A stretch of 64,000 bases of DNA from JABAAE01 sp905480545 (lineage in GTDB: Bacteria > Planctomycetota > Planctomycetia > Pirellulales > Pirellulaceae). This document shows, piece after piece, positions 17,923 through 26,700 of this stretch. The stretch is from assembly GCA_943788025.1 (NCBI GenBank), contig CALSOR010000002.1, positions 1,116,001-1,180,000 on the forward strand, written 5' to 3'. The position numbers and the translations under genes were made by a program. Under the pieces are notes generated by a model. That model saw nothing but the letters and a program-made list of their open reading frames with translations. It was not told the DNA's origin and searched no databases. The first letter of the stretch is position 1. Each line of letters starts with the position of its first letter.

Positions 17923-17982
17923 ATGAACTGCAGTGGCAATAGTTGAGCCAAAGACGGAGTTTCATTTCCAATGAAGCCGAGA

Positions 17983-18017
17983 TCACCCGATTGCAAGCGG
18001 TGGTGCAATCAGGGTGA
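17983..18017. terminator. hairpin between convergent tatC and dinB-like genes
   Basis: TCACCCGATTGCA (17983-17995) pairs with TGCAATCAGGGTGA (18004-18017) with one bulged A and an 8-base loop. There is no T-tract on either side, so it may be an mRNA end stabiliser or a weak terminator serving both convergent genes. Confidence 0.45.
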
Positions 18018-18070
18018 ACGTCGGCATTTTGGCTACGGTTCGCTTTTCGCGTGGGTAAAGGCACCTAGCC

Positions 18071-18556
18071 TTATTGGTTCTCAAAAAGGTTAAGAGTCAC
18101 GTGCGATTGTCCTTGGTGATGGCTCTCGTGCCAGCTGATGATATTTAACACGGTCAGGATGTTCATCCCGCGTTCTTTCAGCGCCTCGGGAATTGTTTCA
18201 AGATCAGACTCCCCTAGCGTTGAGATCGTTTCGAGTAAATGAATACGGCCTTCTGAAAGGACCTGTTTGATGTCATCCACCGCTGGAATGTTGTCGTCAG
18301 GCGTGCTTCCCCCTCGGAAACGTGGCCAGAGATCGGTAAAGGCTCCACTTTTGCCTGGAGCCAGCCTTTCTGTGGCGAATATTTCCTCGGTCACACCGAT
18401 ATGCATGATTTGCCACGCAATGTGTGCCCGTCCGGGCCCTGGTCGCCATCTCAAGGCTGCAGCCGGGTCGGGCAGTTGTTCAATGCGATCCAGTGTCGAA
18501 AGCGTACGGCTACGGTTGAATTCGTAGGATTGAATTAAAGATTCGAAAATGTTCAT
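18071..18556 (-). CDS. DinB-like four-helix bundle protein
   Basis: A 161-residue protein with the DinB/YfiT-like pattern of three metal-binding His: IMHIGVTEE near residue 52 (first His) and SWHESHHQGQ near residue 139 (second and third). Such proteins form four-helix bundles binding a divalent metal; many are thiol-dependent transferases (bacillithiol or mycothiol type) and others are unassigned. Helices are rich in Leu and Glu. The gene stands alone and converges with tatC. The fold is likely; no function can be given. Confidence 0.75.
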   Translation of the reverse strand: MNIFESLIQSYEFNRSRTLSTLDRIEQLPDPAAALRWRPGPGRAHIAWQIMHIGVTEEIFATERLAPGKSGAFTDLWPRFRGGSTPDDNIPAVDDIKQVLSEGRIHLLETISTLGESDLETIPEALKERGMNILTVLNIISWHESHHQGQSHVTLNLFENQ

Positions 18557-18694
18557 GTTTTCTCGCGAGATTAATAAAATTTTGGAACGGACGATAATTG
18601 GAGAGATTCCATTTCAACAGTTTGACGATTGGCCGTAAAGGAACCAGAATGAGTCGTTCAAATTCTGTTTTCGATTTTCTAAGGAGACGCGATA

Positions 18695-20164
18695 GTGCGT
18701 AAATTCTTTCAATTATTTTTTTCCACGGTGACGGTTTCGCTGATCGCCACTACAGCATTTGGACAATACGATGGTGCGATCAAACCGGAAGCAGAAATCG
18801 CCAAGGGATTTAACACGATTACCGAAAAACAATCTGAAGCGTGGGTTGGGTTGTTGGCGGGTGAAAACTTTAAGGGACGCGGTACCGGACAGCCCGGATA
18901 TTTAAAAGCATCGTTTTTTGTTGCCGGTAAACTTGCCGAATACGGATTTGAGCCCATTGGTGACAACGGAACGTATTTTCAAAATCTTCCCTTTTCGAAA
19001 ATGGTTCCGGATCCAGCACGCAGTTCGATGACCATCGGTGACGCAAAAGTCATGGGCGAAGAGATTGCCTTCACAACTTTCGGTGGTGACGCCAATCCGT
19101 CCGGCAAAATTGCATTTGTCAAAGGTGTAGGGGCCAGCGCTCGGTTGGGCGATCCCGCTGATTTTCGTGGAAAGATCATTGTGATGACCGCGAAAGAAGC
19201 TGTGGCACTTCAACGCGATATTTTTCGAGCTCGACCGTTGGCGCTAATTACGGTGGTTGGCGACGATCAATCCATTGAAAATGGATCGGTTGTCAATCGA
19301 GGGGGTGGCCGGCCAAGAAGTACCGTTAACGCAACGATTAAAGTTTCGACGGCAAAAAAATTGGCAAAAGCCGCAGGTGTCGACGAATCGTTTGTGACAA
19401 TTTCTGACAAGGATTTGGGCGCTATTTCCAAGCAGTCGGAAGCAGAAGCATCGATTGAATTGAAAGTTATCGATAAGCCGATTCAAAATCCAAACGTTGT
19501 GGGCTGGTTTGAAGGCTCTGATCCAAAATTAAAGCATGAGCACATTATCATCGGCGCGCATCTTGATCATCTTGGCGAAAACACCAACGGCCTTTTCCCG
19601 GGTGCTGATGACAATGCGAGTGGGTCGACTGCCATCTTGCAAATTGCTAAAGCACTTTCGAAAAACAAGGTTCGCCCAAAAAGAAGTGTCTTAATGATTT
19701 GGTTCGCGGCTGAAGAAATCGGCTTGGTCGGTTCAAAGCACTACGCGAACAATCCACTGATGCCTATCAAAGATTGTATCTGCATGTTGAACATCGATAT
19801 GATCGGTCGCAATGAAGAAAAGGCAGACGAACCAGCCTCAGAAAACGAAGACTCGATTCACTTGATCGGTACCAAAAAAATCACTCCCCAAATGCACGAG
19901 TTGATGATGGATGCGAATAAATACGTCGGGTATCGATTCGAATACGATGAAGAGGACACTGTTTTTCGTCGGAGTGATCAAGCCTCGTTTCACGACAAAA
20001 AAATCCCTGTCGCGTTCGTGTTCGGAGGTTTCAATCCGTTTTATCACCAAACAACGGATAATATTGACGGCATCAATTTTTCGAAGATCGCGAACTGTGC
20101 ACGGCTTTACTACGCTGCGACATTTATGGCTGCAGACCATGGTCACTATTCGCAAAGAGATTGA
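18695..20164 (+). CDS. exported M28-family metallopeptidase with PA domain
   Basis: A 489-residue exported aminopeptidase-like protein. The signal peptide spans residues 1-23 (ending AFGQ). A PA (protease-associated) domain lies at about residues 125-230. The M28 catalytic part has the Zn ligands in GAHLDHLG (His near 289), PGADDNASGS (Asp near 302), the general base Glu in WFAAEEIG (near 338) and NIDMIGR (near 368). It probably releases N-terminal residues from peptides outside the cytoplasm. The start is a GTG preceded by AAGGAG at 8 bases. A second M28+PA gene starts at 63441, and a shorter M28 relative lies at 30241-31218. A strong terminator follows. Confidence 0.9.
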   Translation: MRKFFQLFFSTVTVSLIATTAFGQYDGAIKPEAEIAKGFNTITEKQSEAWVGLLAGENFKGRGTGQPGYLKASFFVAGKLAEYGFEPIGDNGTYFQNLPFSKMVPDPARSSMTIGDAKVMGEEIAFTTFGGDANPSGKIAFVKGVGASARLGDPADFRGKIIVMTAKEAVALQRDIFRARPLALITVVGDDQSIENGSVVNRGGGRPRSTVNATIKVSTAKKLAKAAGVDESFVTISDKDLGAISKQSEAEASIELKVIDKPIQNPNVVGWFEGSDPKLKHEHIIIGAHLDHLGENTNGLFPGADDNASGSTAILQIAKALSKNKVRPKRSVLMIWFAAEEIGLVGSKHYANNPLMPIKDCICMLNIDMIGRNEEKADEPASENEDSIHLIGTKKITPQMHELMMDANKYVGYRFEYDEEDTVFRRSDQASFHDKKIPVAFVFGGFNPFYHQTTDNIDGINFSKIANCARLYYAATFMAADHGHYSQRD

Positions 20165-20205
20165 TTTCTTTTTGTTTCGAAATCAACTTTGAAAATTGAC
20201 CAACA

Positions 20206-20235
20206 AAAAAGAGCCGGCAATTGCCGGCTCTTTTT
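20206..20235. terminator. bidirectional rho-independent terminator
   Basis: A perfect 30-bp palindrome: five A, then GAGCCGGCAA and TTGCCGGCTC, then five T. It lies 41 bp after the M28 gene and faces the end of the convergent OmpH-like gene, so it can stop transcription in both directions. Confidence 0.93.
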
Positions 20236-20341
20236 CGAGTTATGGAGTTTTCAATGTTGCATTAAATTTGGCGTGTGCCATTTTTTCAAAATGGCAATTT
20301 GATGTTCAGAACCGTTGTCCTGGAAATCGTCATTCACCGAT

Positions 20342-20950
20342 TTACCGGTTTGCCGTTCCGCTTTGGTTTGCGGCCTGAGCCACGCCACCATTAACTTGCT
20401 TGGTGATTAATTCTGTAATGTCTAAGCTGTTTTGGTAAACGATGAACCGATTCACGCCAGCCGAAACTGAAGCCCGATTGGTTTGGTCGATCGGGGAGCT
20501 GTCGAATCGTAAAACTAACGTGATGTTGTTTTGTTTTGCGAAGCTTGCGACAACGGATTGTACTTCGAGATAAGTGTTGTAGTACAACTGCGCCTCTTTA
20601 TTCATGTAGTCGCGTTCTGTTTGTTGTGTTTTCGTTTTTAAGTTTGATTCTTCGGTTGCAAGCGCAATTTCGGCTTGCTTGAATTCTGGTGTGCCAATTT
20701 TGAAGTTCTGAGCCAACTTCTGACGCTTCTCCGTCAGCAATGTGACTTTCTCGCGAATTGACTTCTGAAACTCGGTCACTTCTTGCTTCAAGCCGGCCAT
20801 GTTTGCTTTGAAAGTGCTATGGTTTTCGAAAACCTTTGCAACGTCCAAGACGGTGACCAATCCTGGACCATTTCCTTGTTGTGCGGGAAGGTTTGTTCCG
20901 ATTGCGATCAGAATCATTAACGCGGGTAGGCCAATCTTTGATGATTTCAC
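20342..20950 (-). CDS. OmpH/Skp-family periplasmic chaperone
   Basis: A 202-residue exported protein. I chose the GTG at 20950 because GGAGG precedes it by 10 bases and a signal peptide follows immediately (LPALMILIAIG, cleavage near PAQQ); the open frame continues 56 codons upstream without signal-like features. Residues 35-150 are a long Lys/Glu/Gln-rich coiled coil, as in Skp, beginning with VTVLDVAKVFENH, where family members have VDxxKVFxxY. Skp-type chaperones guard unfolded outer-membrane proteins in the periplasm. The last 50 residues are Asn/Gln/Ala-rich. It stands alone, and no bamA or lpx gene is nearby. Confidence 0.8.
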   Translation of the reverse strand: MKSSKIGLPALMILIAIGTNLPAQQGNGPGLVTVLDVAKVFENHSTFKANMAGLKQEVTEFQKSIREKVTLLTEKRQKLAQNFKIGTPEFKQAEIALATEESNLKTKTQQTERDYMNKEAQLYYNTYLEVQSVVASFAKQNNITLVLRFDSSPIDQTNRASVSAGVNRFIVYQNSLDITELITKQVNGGVAQAANQSGTANR

Positions 20951-21444
20951 TTTTGTGATTCCTCCATGAATCAAATTTTGTATTCGGTTTGCGGCTTTAA
21001 ACGGGTTCCGCCGTTCAATGGTTGCTTTCAAGTCACTTCTGTATCCAAATCGAAGTTTTGTCGCAATACAAATTGGATAAAAAATCAATGAAATGACAAA
21101 CCGCGAACACCGTGCCAAACCGCAAAAGATGAGACTTATACGCCGATTTGTGTTGGCAGTGGAAAAAAATACAATCCTTTTGCACGATTTACAAAAGCAA
21201 ACCCTATCGCACGTGGTTTACCGTCAAGGTTTATCTAACGCTAGCAATTGACCCTAATTCGACAAAACCTCATCCGTTTCTCAACAGATTGTGCCTGTTT
21301 GAAAATGAACTCGTCTAAACTTTTCCTGACGTGAGAACACTTCTCGGCTTTGATCCGAGGATCGCAGCGGTATTCAGATTGCATTTAGAAAAATAAAAGA
21401 TCTGGCCGCGTATTCTTCACTCGAATCAGCAAAGAGGAAACCGG
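20951..21444. other. divergent intergenic region
   Basis: 494 bp between the ompH-like start and the next plus-strand gene. Part of it is an in-frame extension of the ompH-like open frame, but that stretch shows no signal peptide or domain. Promoters for both genes should be here. I see no repeat, RNA structure or clear consensus. Confidence 0.4.
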
Positions 21445-22392
21445 ATGAAAACCTACTCCAGCGTACTGCTACAAATTCACTTCATCTTCGTTATTGTTGC
21501 CGCTTTCGCTGTGGAAAACGCTTCAGCTCAAGAACGGATCAAAGTTGTTTCGCCAGCGGCTAGATCAACAGTGAGTCGAATTGAGAATGTTTCTGGAACA
21601 ATCGACGGCAAAGGAATACCGTTTATTTTCGTGCGGCCAATTGAAGCATCCTTGCCAAAAAAATCCGCGTCAAAAAATGCTGTCCAAAAGAATGTGATTG
21701 GATCAGATCGGGTTGCATTGACATCCGCCTCCTCTAAGGCCTTGACTGCGTTAGCGGTCAAAAACCCTTGGTGGGTACAAAAGAATTGCCAACTTGATCC
21801 CAATGGAGGATTCGTGGGGCAAGTTCATTTTGGAAATAGTTTGACGCCAGACAAGACGAAGTTCGAGATGTTGTGTGTCTTGGTCTCGAACTTAAACCAC
21901 GCAAAAAAATTACGCGAGATGTATTCGATTGATGAAGTTCCTTGGAACATCGGTCCCCGTTCGCGAACACTGATATTCAAACTTGACAAAAACAAAGTTC
22001 CATCGCCGACCAACTCGTTTGTGATTTATCCAACCGATGCCGACCTTGTGGGGCGTCGAGCAACGCTAGTTGGAGTAATCCCGAAATACGGCCTCCCTGT
22101 CGTATTCGTTAAAGCCGTAGATGAAAACACTTGGTGGGTCCAAGATATCATCAAGCCGGATAAAAAAGGTGGATTTAAATGTGATCTATACTTCGGAAAC
22201 GAAAGTACACCAAACCAAAGCAAATTCCAAATTGCCGTAGCAATCGTCGAGGATCAGCTCGCTCAGAATCTAAGAAAAGGAGCAGCCATGGCAAAATTGC
22301 CGCGTGATCATTTGGGCCTGCAAACGGTGGCGGTTCAACTTGAACGTGAGATCACATTCCGCAATGCTTCGAATCAACGTATTTCAAAATAG
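21445..22392 (+). CDS. exported protein with an internal duplication, function unknown
   Basis: A 315-residue exported protein; signal peptide residues 1-28 (ending ASAQE). Two related modules of about 120 residues follow (about 29-180 and 190-305). Each starts with a Ser/Ala-rich beta segment and carries the pattern WWVQ, then a Gly-Gly-Phe segment, then FGN-S-TP--SKF or FGN-S-TPDKTKF, so a tandem domain duplication is clear. The beta-rich pattern suggests Ig-like or carbohydrate-binding folds, but I do not recognise a family. AGAGGAAA precedes the ATG. Its end overlaps the next gene by 29 bp, so the two are probably co-expressed. Confidence 0.75.
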   Translation: MKTYSSVLLQIHFIFVIVAAFAVENASAQERIKVVSPAARSTVSRIENVSGTIDGKGIPFIFVRPIEASLPKKSASKNAVQKNVIGSDRVALTSASSKALTALAVKNPWWVQKNCQLDPNGGFVGQVHFGNSLTPDKTKFEMLCVLVSNLNHAKKLREMYSIDEVPWNIGPRSRTLIFKLDKNKVPSPTNSFVIYPTDADLVGRRATLVGVIPKYGLPVVFVKAVDENTWWVQDIIKPDKKGGFKCDLYFGNESTPNQSKFQIAVAIVEDQLAQNLRKGAAMAKLPRDHLGLQTVAVQLEREITFRNASNQRISK

Positions 22393-24385
22393 TTCTTCTT
22401 CTTGGATTGCGGCGTTTACGCTTGCGTTTCTTCAGGGAGTTTCATTAGGGCAAACCGCGACAAAACCAATATCGCATGCTGATATTTGTTGGATTGATGA
22501 TTTCGAATCGCCCGTTCAAAATCAAGTGCACGGTTATCGAAATTGCTTTCAAAAATCACCGTCCTTTGCATCCTTTTACCGAACGCGTGAGATAGGGGGA
22601 ACGGTAAGTGATCGAGGGTATTCGCTTTGCTTGACTGGTGAAAAGCGTGAGCAGGGCTGGTGCGGATTTTGGTTGCATTTGTTCGATCACAAAACGGGCC
22701 GAGATTGGCTGGATGCCTCTTCTTTCGATTATTTATCCATTTGGATCAAGGGAAAGACGGGCAACGAATCGGTGGCCATCAAGGTCGCTGATCAATATTG
22801 GTTTGGAAAGGACGATTCATCGCTTGTCGGCCGATCTGCAAAGGCCCTTTCTGGAGGGATTTCTACTCAATGGAAGGAAATTCGCATCCCGGTCGCCAAA
22901 ATGCGGCATCTAGATTCGAACAGATTGGCGTCGATCATTTTTGAATTTGAGGAATTGGGAAAGCAAACGATCTATATCGACGATATTACTTTTCGGACCG
23001 AAGGGGGTTTGAATGTCAAGCTTCCGCAAAAACGTCGCGATTTGGGCCGGTCAGAAGTATTGCCATCGAAATCGCTATGGGTTTGGCAGACCGAAGCGTT
23101 GATCAATGACGCATCCAAGCGAAAAGAGCTATTCGAGTTTTGCAAGCAGAAGGATATCCGTTCCCTTTGGCTGCAAGTTCTTTATGAAGTCGATCGATTC
23201 GGCAAAAACGGTCCCGCGGCTAAAATTCGATTTGCAAAGCAATTTCGGCGGATGAATGCTGAAGCGAACGCTTCCGGCATTTCAATCCATGCACTTGATG
23301 GTTATCCGGAATATGCACTGAATGAACAGCAATTTGTTCCGCTGACATTGGTTGAATCGTTAATTGATTTCAACCGGCGATCTGCACCATCCGAGCGATT
23401 TAGAGGTGTGCATTTTGATAACGAACCGCATTTGTTAGTGGGTTGGCATTCGCCAAAACATCGAAGACAAATTTTGAAGGAATTTCTGTCCTTGAACGCG
23501 AAGTGCCAGAAACTGGTTAGTGACAAAGGCAATATGGAGTTTGGTATTGATATCCCGTTTTGGTGGGAAGAGGTCGATCCGCTTACCAACGTCCCTTGCG
23601 GTCAGGTTTATTTCAACGGCACGACGAAACCTGCGAGCTTCCATTGCATTGATATGCTAGATAATGTAGGTGTGATGAACTATCGAGATACGGCAGACGG
23701 TGCGGACGGTATGATTCGTCATGGTCGAGATTTGCTTTCCTATGCCGAAAAGGGACGAACTTGTGATATTCATATGGGAGTCGAAACGTTCGCTTATCCG
23801 CCGCTAAGCATCGAGTTTTTATTTGGGGTGCCGGCGAAAGAATTTTATGCGGCAATGGATGGTTCAGCGCGCCTTCTTGGACGGATGAGTCGAATCCAAA
23901 ATTATCGAATACGTGTTTTCAACGATGGTACGAGAATTCATGTCGGACTCGAACATTCTGAGGATGCGAGCAAATTTGATCGAAAAACGTTTGATGCTGC
24001 ATTAAAGTTCATTGCCGATCAGTTGAACCTAAGCCCTGCAGATGAAAATGACGTCGCGTGGAAGTCATTTGCGACGGCACTCGGGAGCTCGGGAGAGTAC
24101 AGGGATATAGCGGACACGCGATTGACACCCGGTTCAGTTGTTGCAGGTCATGATCAAAAAAGTTCTTTGCACGGCCTCAGAACGCCTGCGTTAATGTCGC
24201 CAAAAATTACTTTTGCAAATGAGTCCATCGAGGCATTTGAGCGTGAGATTGGCCTTGCATCCGAGTGCTTTGCTAATTTCGAGCAGTACAGCGGAATTGC
24301 AGTTCATTGCTATGAGACGTACCGCCGAATGAAATCGGAATCGTCCCATTCCGGGGAATTTACGGTAGATCGAAAGTCGCGGTAG
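22364..24385 (+). CDS. exported glycoside-hydrolase-like protein
   Basis: A 673-residue exported protein. I chose the ATG at 22364, inside the end of the preceding gene, because a signal peptide follows (FTLAFLQGVSLGQ). Residues 40-225 look like a CBM11-type jelly-roll domain: WIDDFESP at the start, FDYLSIWIKG, WKEIRIPV and IYIDDITF at the end. Residues 240-540 resemble a TIM barrel, with RGVHFDNEPHLL (candidate acid Asn-Glu pair), FGIDIPFWW and VGVMNYRDTADG near strand ends. This suggests a secreted glycosidase of unassigned family, but no substrate can be inferred. The C-terminal end is set by a 17-bp tandem repeat containing the stop codon. The neighbour with duplicated domains may be a partner. 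Confidence 0.7.
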   Translation: MLRINVFQNSSSSWIAAFTLAFLQGVSLGQTATKPISHADICWIDDFESPVQNQVHGYRNCFQKSPSFASFYRTREIGGTVSDRGYSLCLTGEKREQGWCGFWLHLFDHKTGRDWLDASSFDYLSIWIKGKTGNESVAIKVADQYWFGKDDSSLVGRSAKALSGGISTQWKEIRIPVAKMRHLDSNRLASIIFEFEELGKQTIYIDDITFRTEGGLNVKLPQKRRDLGRSEVLPSKSLWVWQTEALINDASKRKELFEFCKQKDIRSLWLQVLYEVDRFGKNGPAAKIRFAKQFRRMNAEANASGISIHALDGYPEYALNEQQFVPLTLVESLIDFNRRSAPSERFRGVHFDNEPHLLVGWHSPKHRRQILKEFLSLNAKCQKLVSDKGNMEFGIDIPFWWEEVDPLTNVPCGQVYFNGTTKPASFHCIDMLDNVGVMNYRDTADGADGMIRHGRDLLSYAEKGRTCDIHMGVETFAYPPLSIEFLFGVPAKEFYAAMDGSARLLGRMSRIQNYRIRVFNDGTRIHVGLEHSEDASKFDRKTFDAALKFIADQLNLSPADENDVAWKSFATALGSSGEYRDIADTRLTPGSVVAGHDQKSSLHGLRTPALMSPKITFANESIEAFEREIGLASECFANFEQYSGIAVHCYETYRRMKSESSHSGEFTVDRKSR

Positions 24386-24413
24386 ATCGAAAGTCATGGT
24401 AATTGAAAGTCGT
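24364..24413. repeat. 17-bp tandem repeat across the stop codon
   Basis: GGTAGATCGAAAGTC followed by two variable bases occurs at 24364-24380 and 24381-24397; a third, degenerate copy follows (24398-24413). The stop codon TAG (24383-24385) is made by the second copy because 17 is not a multiple of three. Confidence 0.9.
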
Positions 24414-24759
24414 GAATCGACTGACATTGAGTCCTGCGAGCCATGGGGACTCTTTGGAGTTTAGAAGCAATCAGCAAAACAGTCAGTGAAACAAAAGTTG
24501 ACGCGCAGGTTTACCAGAAAACAACCGACTGTTTTTTTTGAATACTTGACGATTCAAGGCCGATTCGGTAACACAATGGATAAAGAACTGGCGAATCGCG
24601 AGTTCTTTTTCTATTTCTAATCGGATTTGCCAAGCTTTGTGATTTCGCAGTTCAGGAACAATGCGTTTCACCGAGACGAATCGAAGTACTTAATTAACCA
24701 TCGATTTGATATTGGCGGAGAAAATTCACGTTTCACACACTATTTCACAGGAGAATTCC
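24386..24759. other. intergenic region
   Basis: 374 bp after the glycosidase-like gene. Apart from the remaining repeat copies at its left end I see no gene, RNA or terminator. It probably holds the promoter for the small Lys-rich protein and the thioredoxin-like gene. Confidence 0.4.
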
Positions 24760-24915
24760 GTGACGATTCTACGAGTTGGCTCAAACGAAAATTATGCCAA
24801 CAATTGGTCGAAAGCCTTTGGCGAAAAAACGAAAAAGAAAACCACAACGAAAGCCGCGGCGAAGCCAGCTGCAAAAAAGAAATCTGCGAATAAAAAAACT
24901 GCCAAGAAAAAATAA
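24760..24915 (+). CDS. small Lys/Ala-rich basic protein
   Basis: A 51-residue protein starting at a GTG preceded by CAGGAG at 6 bases. The first 20 residues (TILRVGSNENYANNWSKAF) are ordinary, and from residue 24 the sequence is almost only Lys, Ala and Thr with the repeat KKxxxKxxAK, like the tails of histone H1 and of bacterial nucleoid proteins. I recall similar short proteins with the same LRVG...W-KAFG head in planctomycetes, some mislabelled as sigma factor. A role in nucleic acid binding is inferred from composition only. It ends 15 bp before the thioredoxin-like gene, so the two may form an operon. Confidence 0.7.
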   Translation: MTILRVGSNENYANNWSKAFGEKTKKKTTTKAAAKPAAKKKSANKKTAKKK

Positions 24916-24930
24916 AGCAAGGTTTCAACT

Positions 24931-25494
24931 ATGGACTGGTTCAAAAAATATCAAGATGGACTGCCGTACCAGGAATTCTTATCAAAATTCGGAACTGCGG
25001 ATCAAATGACTGGCTGGGGCAATTATCGAGCCCAGGTTCAATTATCCGATTCCCAATTGGAGCTTTTGAAATCGTTTAGCCGCGAGATTCATGTTTTATG
25101 CATGGCCGGTGTTTGGTGTGGCGATTGCGTGCAGCAATGTCCAATTTTTGATGTCTTTGAAGAAGCGGCGTCAACGATTCACATCCGATACGTCGACCGA
25201 GATGAAGATGCTGAACTAAAAGAAGCTTTGACCATTTGTGGTGGGGCGCGCGTTCCTCAGGTTGTTTTTTTCAATGAAGATGGCCAAGTGCTGGGCCGCA
25301 ATGGCGACCGGACGTTAAGTCGCTACCGTGCAATGGCCGCCACACAAATCGGTGCAGCATGTCCGACAGGTATTCTGGGCGACTCAGGCGATCCGGTTTT
25401 GAAGGGCGTTGTTCAAGATTGGCTCAATGAATTTGAGAGAATGCATTTGATTTGCCGACTCTCTCCACGATTGCGTCAAAAACACAATGATTGA
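24931..25494 (+). CDS. thioredoxin-like protein with WCGDC motif
   Basis: A 187-residue cytoplasmic protein with a thioredoxin fold. The redox motif is WCGDC near residue 63 (thioredoxin proper has WCGPC), followed by another Cys in QQCP. The cis-Pro is in ARVPQVVFF near residue 108. An N-terminal helical segment of about 40 residues precedes the fold and a 50-residue C-terminal helix follows, as in the thioredoxin_9 group. It may reduce the peroxiredoxin encoded 203 bp downstream (inference). No signal peptide is seen. A 62-codon open frame overlapping its end has no support. Confidence 0.82.
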   Translation: MDWFKKYQDGLPYQEFLSKFGTADQMTGWGNYRAQVQLSDSQLELLKSFSREIHVLCMAGVWCGDCVQQCPIFDVFEEAASTIHIRYVDRDEDAELKEALTICGGARVPQVVFFNEDGQVLGRNGDRTLSRYRAMAATQIGAACPTGILGDSGDPVLKGVVQDWLNEFERMHLICRLSPRLRQKHND

Positions 25495-25697
25495 CGGTGG
25501 TGTTCACTCGATGCATTGTTTATCCGTAAAATTGCTTTTTGGAATCATCGACGGCGCCCAGACGCACCGAACCGTCCAATTTGAAATGGCAATCGTTCAA
25601 ATAGGTGGGGCTTATTCGACAAGCTCTGAAAAAGGCTTAAAATACGGCTTCTACGAGACTACATTTAACTATTGAAAAAACAGAAAGAACTCAGACG

Positions 25698-26222
25698 ATG
25701 CTTACAGTTGGCGATAAATTTCCGGAATTTTCAGCAGACGCATGTGTTGGTGCAGATCAAGAGAGCCTCACCAAAATCGACAACAAGACCTATGATGGGA
25801 AGTGGGTTGTTTATTTTTTCTATCCCAAGGATTTTACCTTCGTCTGCCCAACAGAGATTGCTGAATTCAATAAGCAGTTAGGTGAATTTAAAGATCGAGA
25901 TGCAATGGTTGTTGGTGGAAGCACTGACAATGAGTACTCGCATTTGGCGTGGTGCCAATCGCATGACGATTTGAAGGGTCTTCAATATCCATTAATCGGT
26001 GCCCAAAAATTAGCTTTTGATCTCGGGATCGTTGATCCAAACGCAAATGTTTGTTTGCGAAGTACGTTCGTTGTCGATCCTAATGGGGTGATTCAATGGG
26101 CATGTGCAAACAGTCTAAGCGTTGGGCGAAACGTCAGTGAGATCTTAAGAGTATTGGACGCAATTCAATCCGACGAACTGTGTCCTTGCAACTGGAAAAA
26201 AGGCGAGGCAACATTGTCGTAG
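25698..26222 (+). CDS. AhpC/TSA-family peroxiredoxin
   Basis: A 174-residue peroxiredoxin that reduces hydrogen peroxide and organic peroxides in the cytoplasm. The peroxidatic Cys is in DFTFVCPTEI (near residue 51) with the Thr/Glu of the active-site loop, and the conserved Arg is in LRSTFVVDP. A second Cys pair near the end (ELCPCNW) is where AhpC has its resolving Cys (VCPANW), so a two-Cys mechanism is expected. The electron donor may be the thioredoxin-like protein just upstream. A strong terminator follows. Confidence 0.93.
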   Translation: MLTVGDKFPEFSADACVGADQESLTKIDNKTYDGKWVVYFFYPKDFTFVCPTEIAEFNKQLGEFKDRDAMVVGGSTDNEYSHLAWCQSHDDLKGLQYPLIGAQKLAFDLGIVDPNANVCLRSTFVVDPNGVIQWACANSLSVGRNVSEILRVLDAIQSDELCPCNWKKGEATLS

Positions 26223-26255
26223 TTAGCCGAATCAGCAAACAGCTCGGGTATTAGT

Positions 26256-26284
26256 AAAGCGGTCCATTAGGGACCGCTTTTTTT
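26256..26284 (+). terminator. rho-independent terminator of the peroxiredoxin gene
   Basis: AAAGCGGTCC (26256-26265) pairs with GGACCGCTTT (26271-26280) around ATTAG, followed by further T to 26284. It lies 34 bp after the peroxiredoxin stop and before the end of the convergent DUF952 gene. Confidence 0.93.
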
Positions 26285-26305
26285 GCGCTCCGACAAGAAC
26301 TCGTT

Positions 26306-26641
26306 TCAGTCCAATTCGGGAAATCGAAAGCTTCCATCCGCCCCGGTTTCGATCTGCGTTGCGGATTGGATCGCATCCAGCGAGAGTTCATCATAGAGGT
26401 GTGGAAATTTGGCTCCTCCGCGAGAAACTTCCCACTTTAGGGTTTTGCCAAATCGTTCAGGATCAACCGCGAGCAACATCAAATTTGTTTGACCCGCAAA
26501 GTGCTTATTTGCGGTTTCTAAGGCTTGATCCGAACCGGAAAAGTGAATAAATCCATCTTGCAGGTCAACGGGTGAGCCCGTGAAGACTTTTTCCGCTTGA
26601 AATGTTTGCCATTGGGAATCAGTTAAGATTTTGTAGATCAT
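26306..26641 (-). CDS. DUF952 family protein
   Basis: A 111-residue protein of the DUF952 family: it starts IYKILTDSQW, has DGFIHFSGSDQ near residue 29 (family motif GFIHxS), LLAVDPERF near residue 56 and FPHLYDELSLDAI near residue 80. DUF952 proteins resemble ADP-ribosyltransferase or glutathione S-transferase-related small folds; their role is unknown. Length equals the family norm. It is read leftward after the zinc-ribbon gene, 59 bp apart. Confidence 0.85.
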   Translation of the reverse strand: MIYKILTDSQWQTFQAEKVFTGSPVDLQDGFIHFSGSDQALETANKHFAGQTNLMLLAVDPERFGKTLKWEVSRGGAKFPHLYDELSLDAIQSATQIETGADGSFRFPELD

Positions 26642-26700
26642 CGAAAGTTGAAAAAACGGAAGAGGATGAGTGATTTGTTAATATTTGGATAGATTGCATA

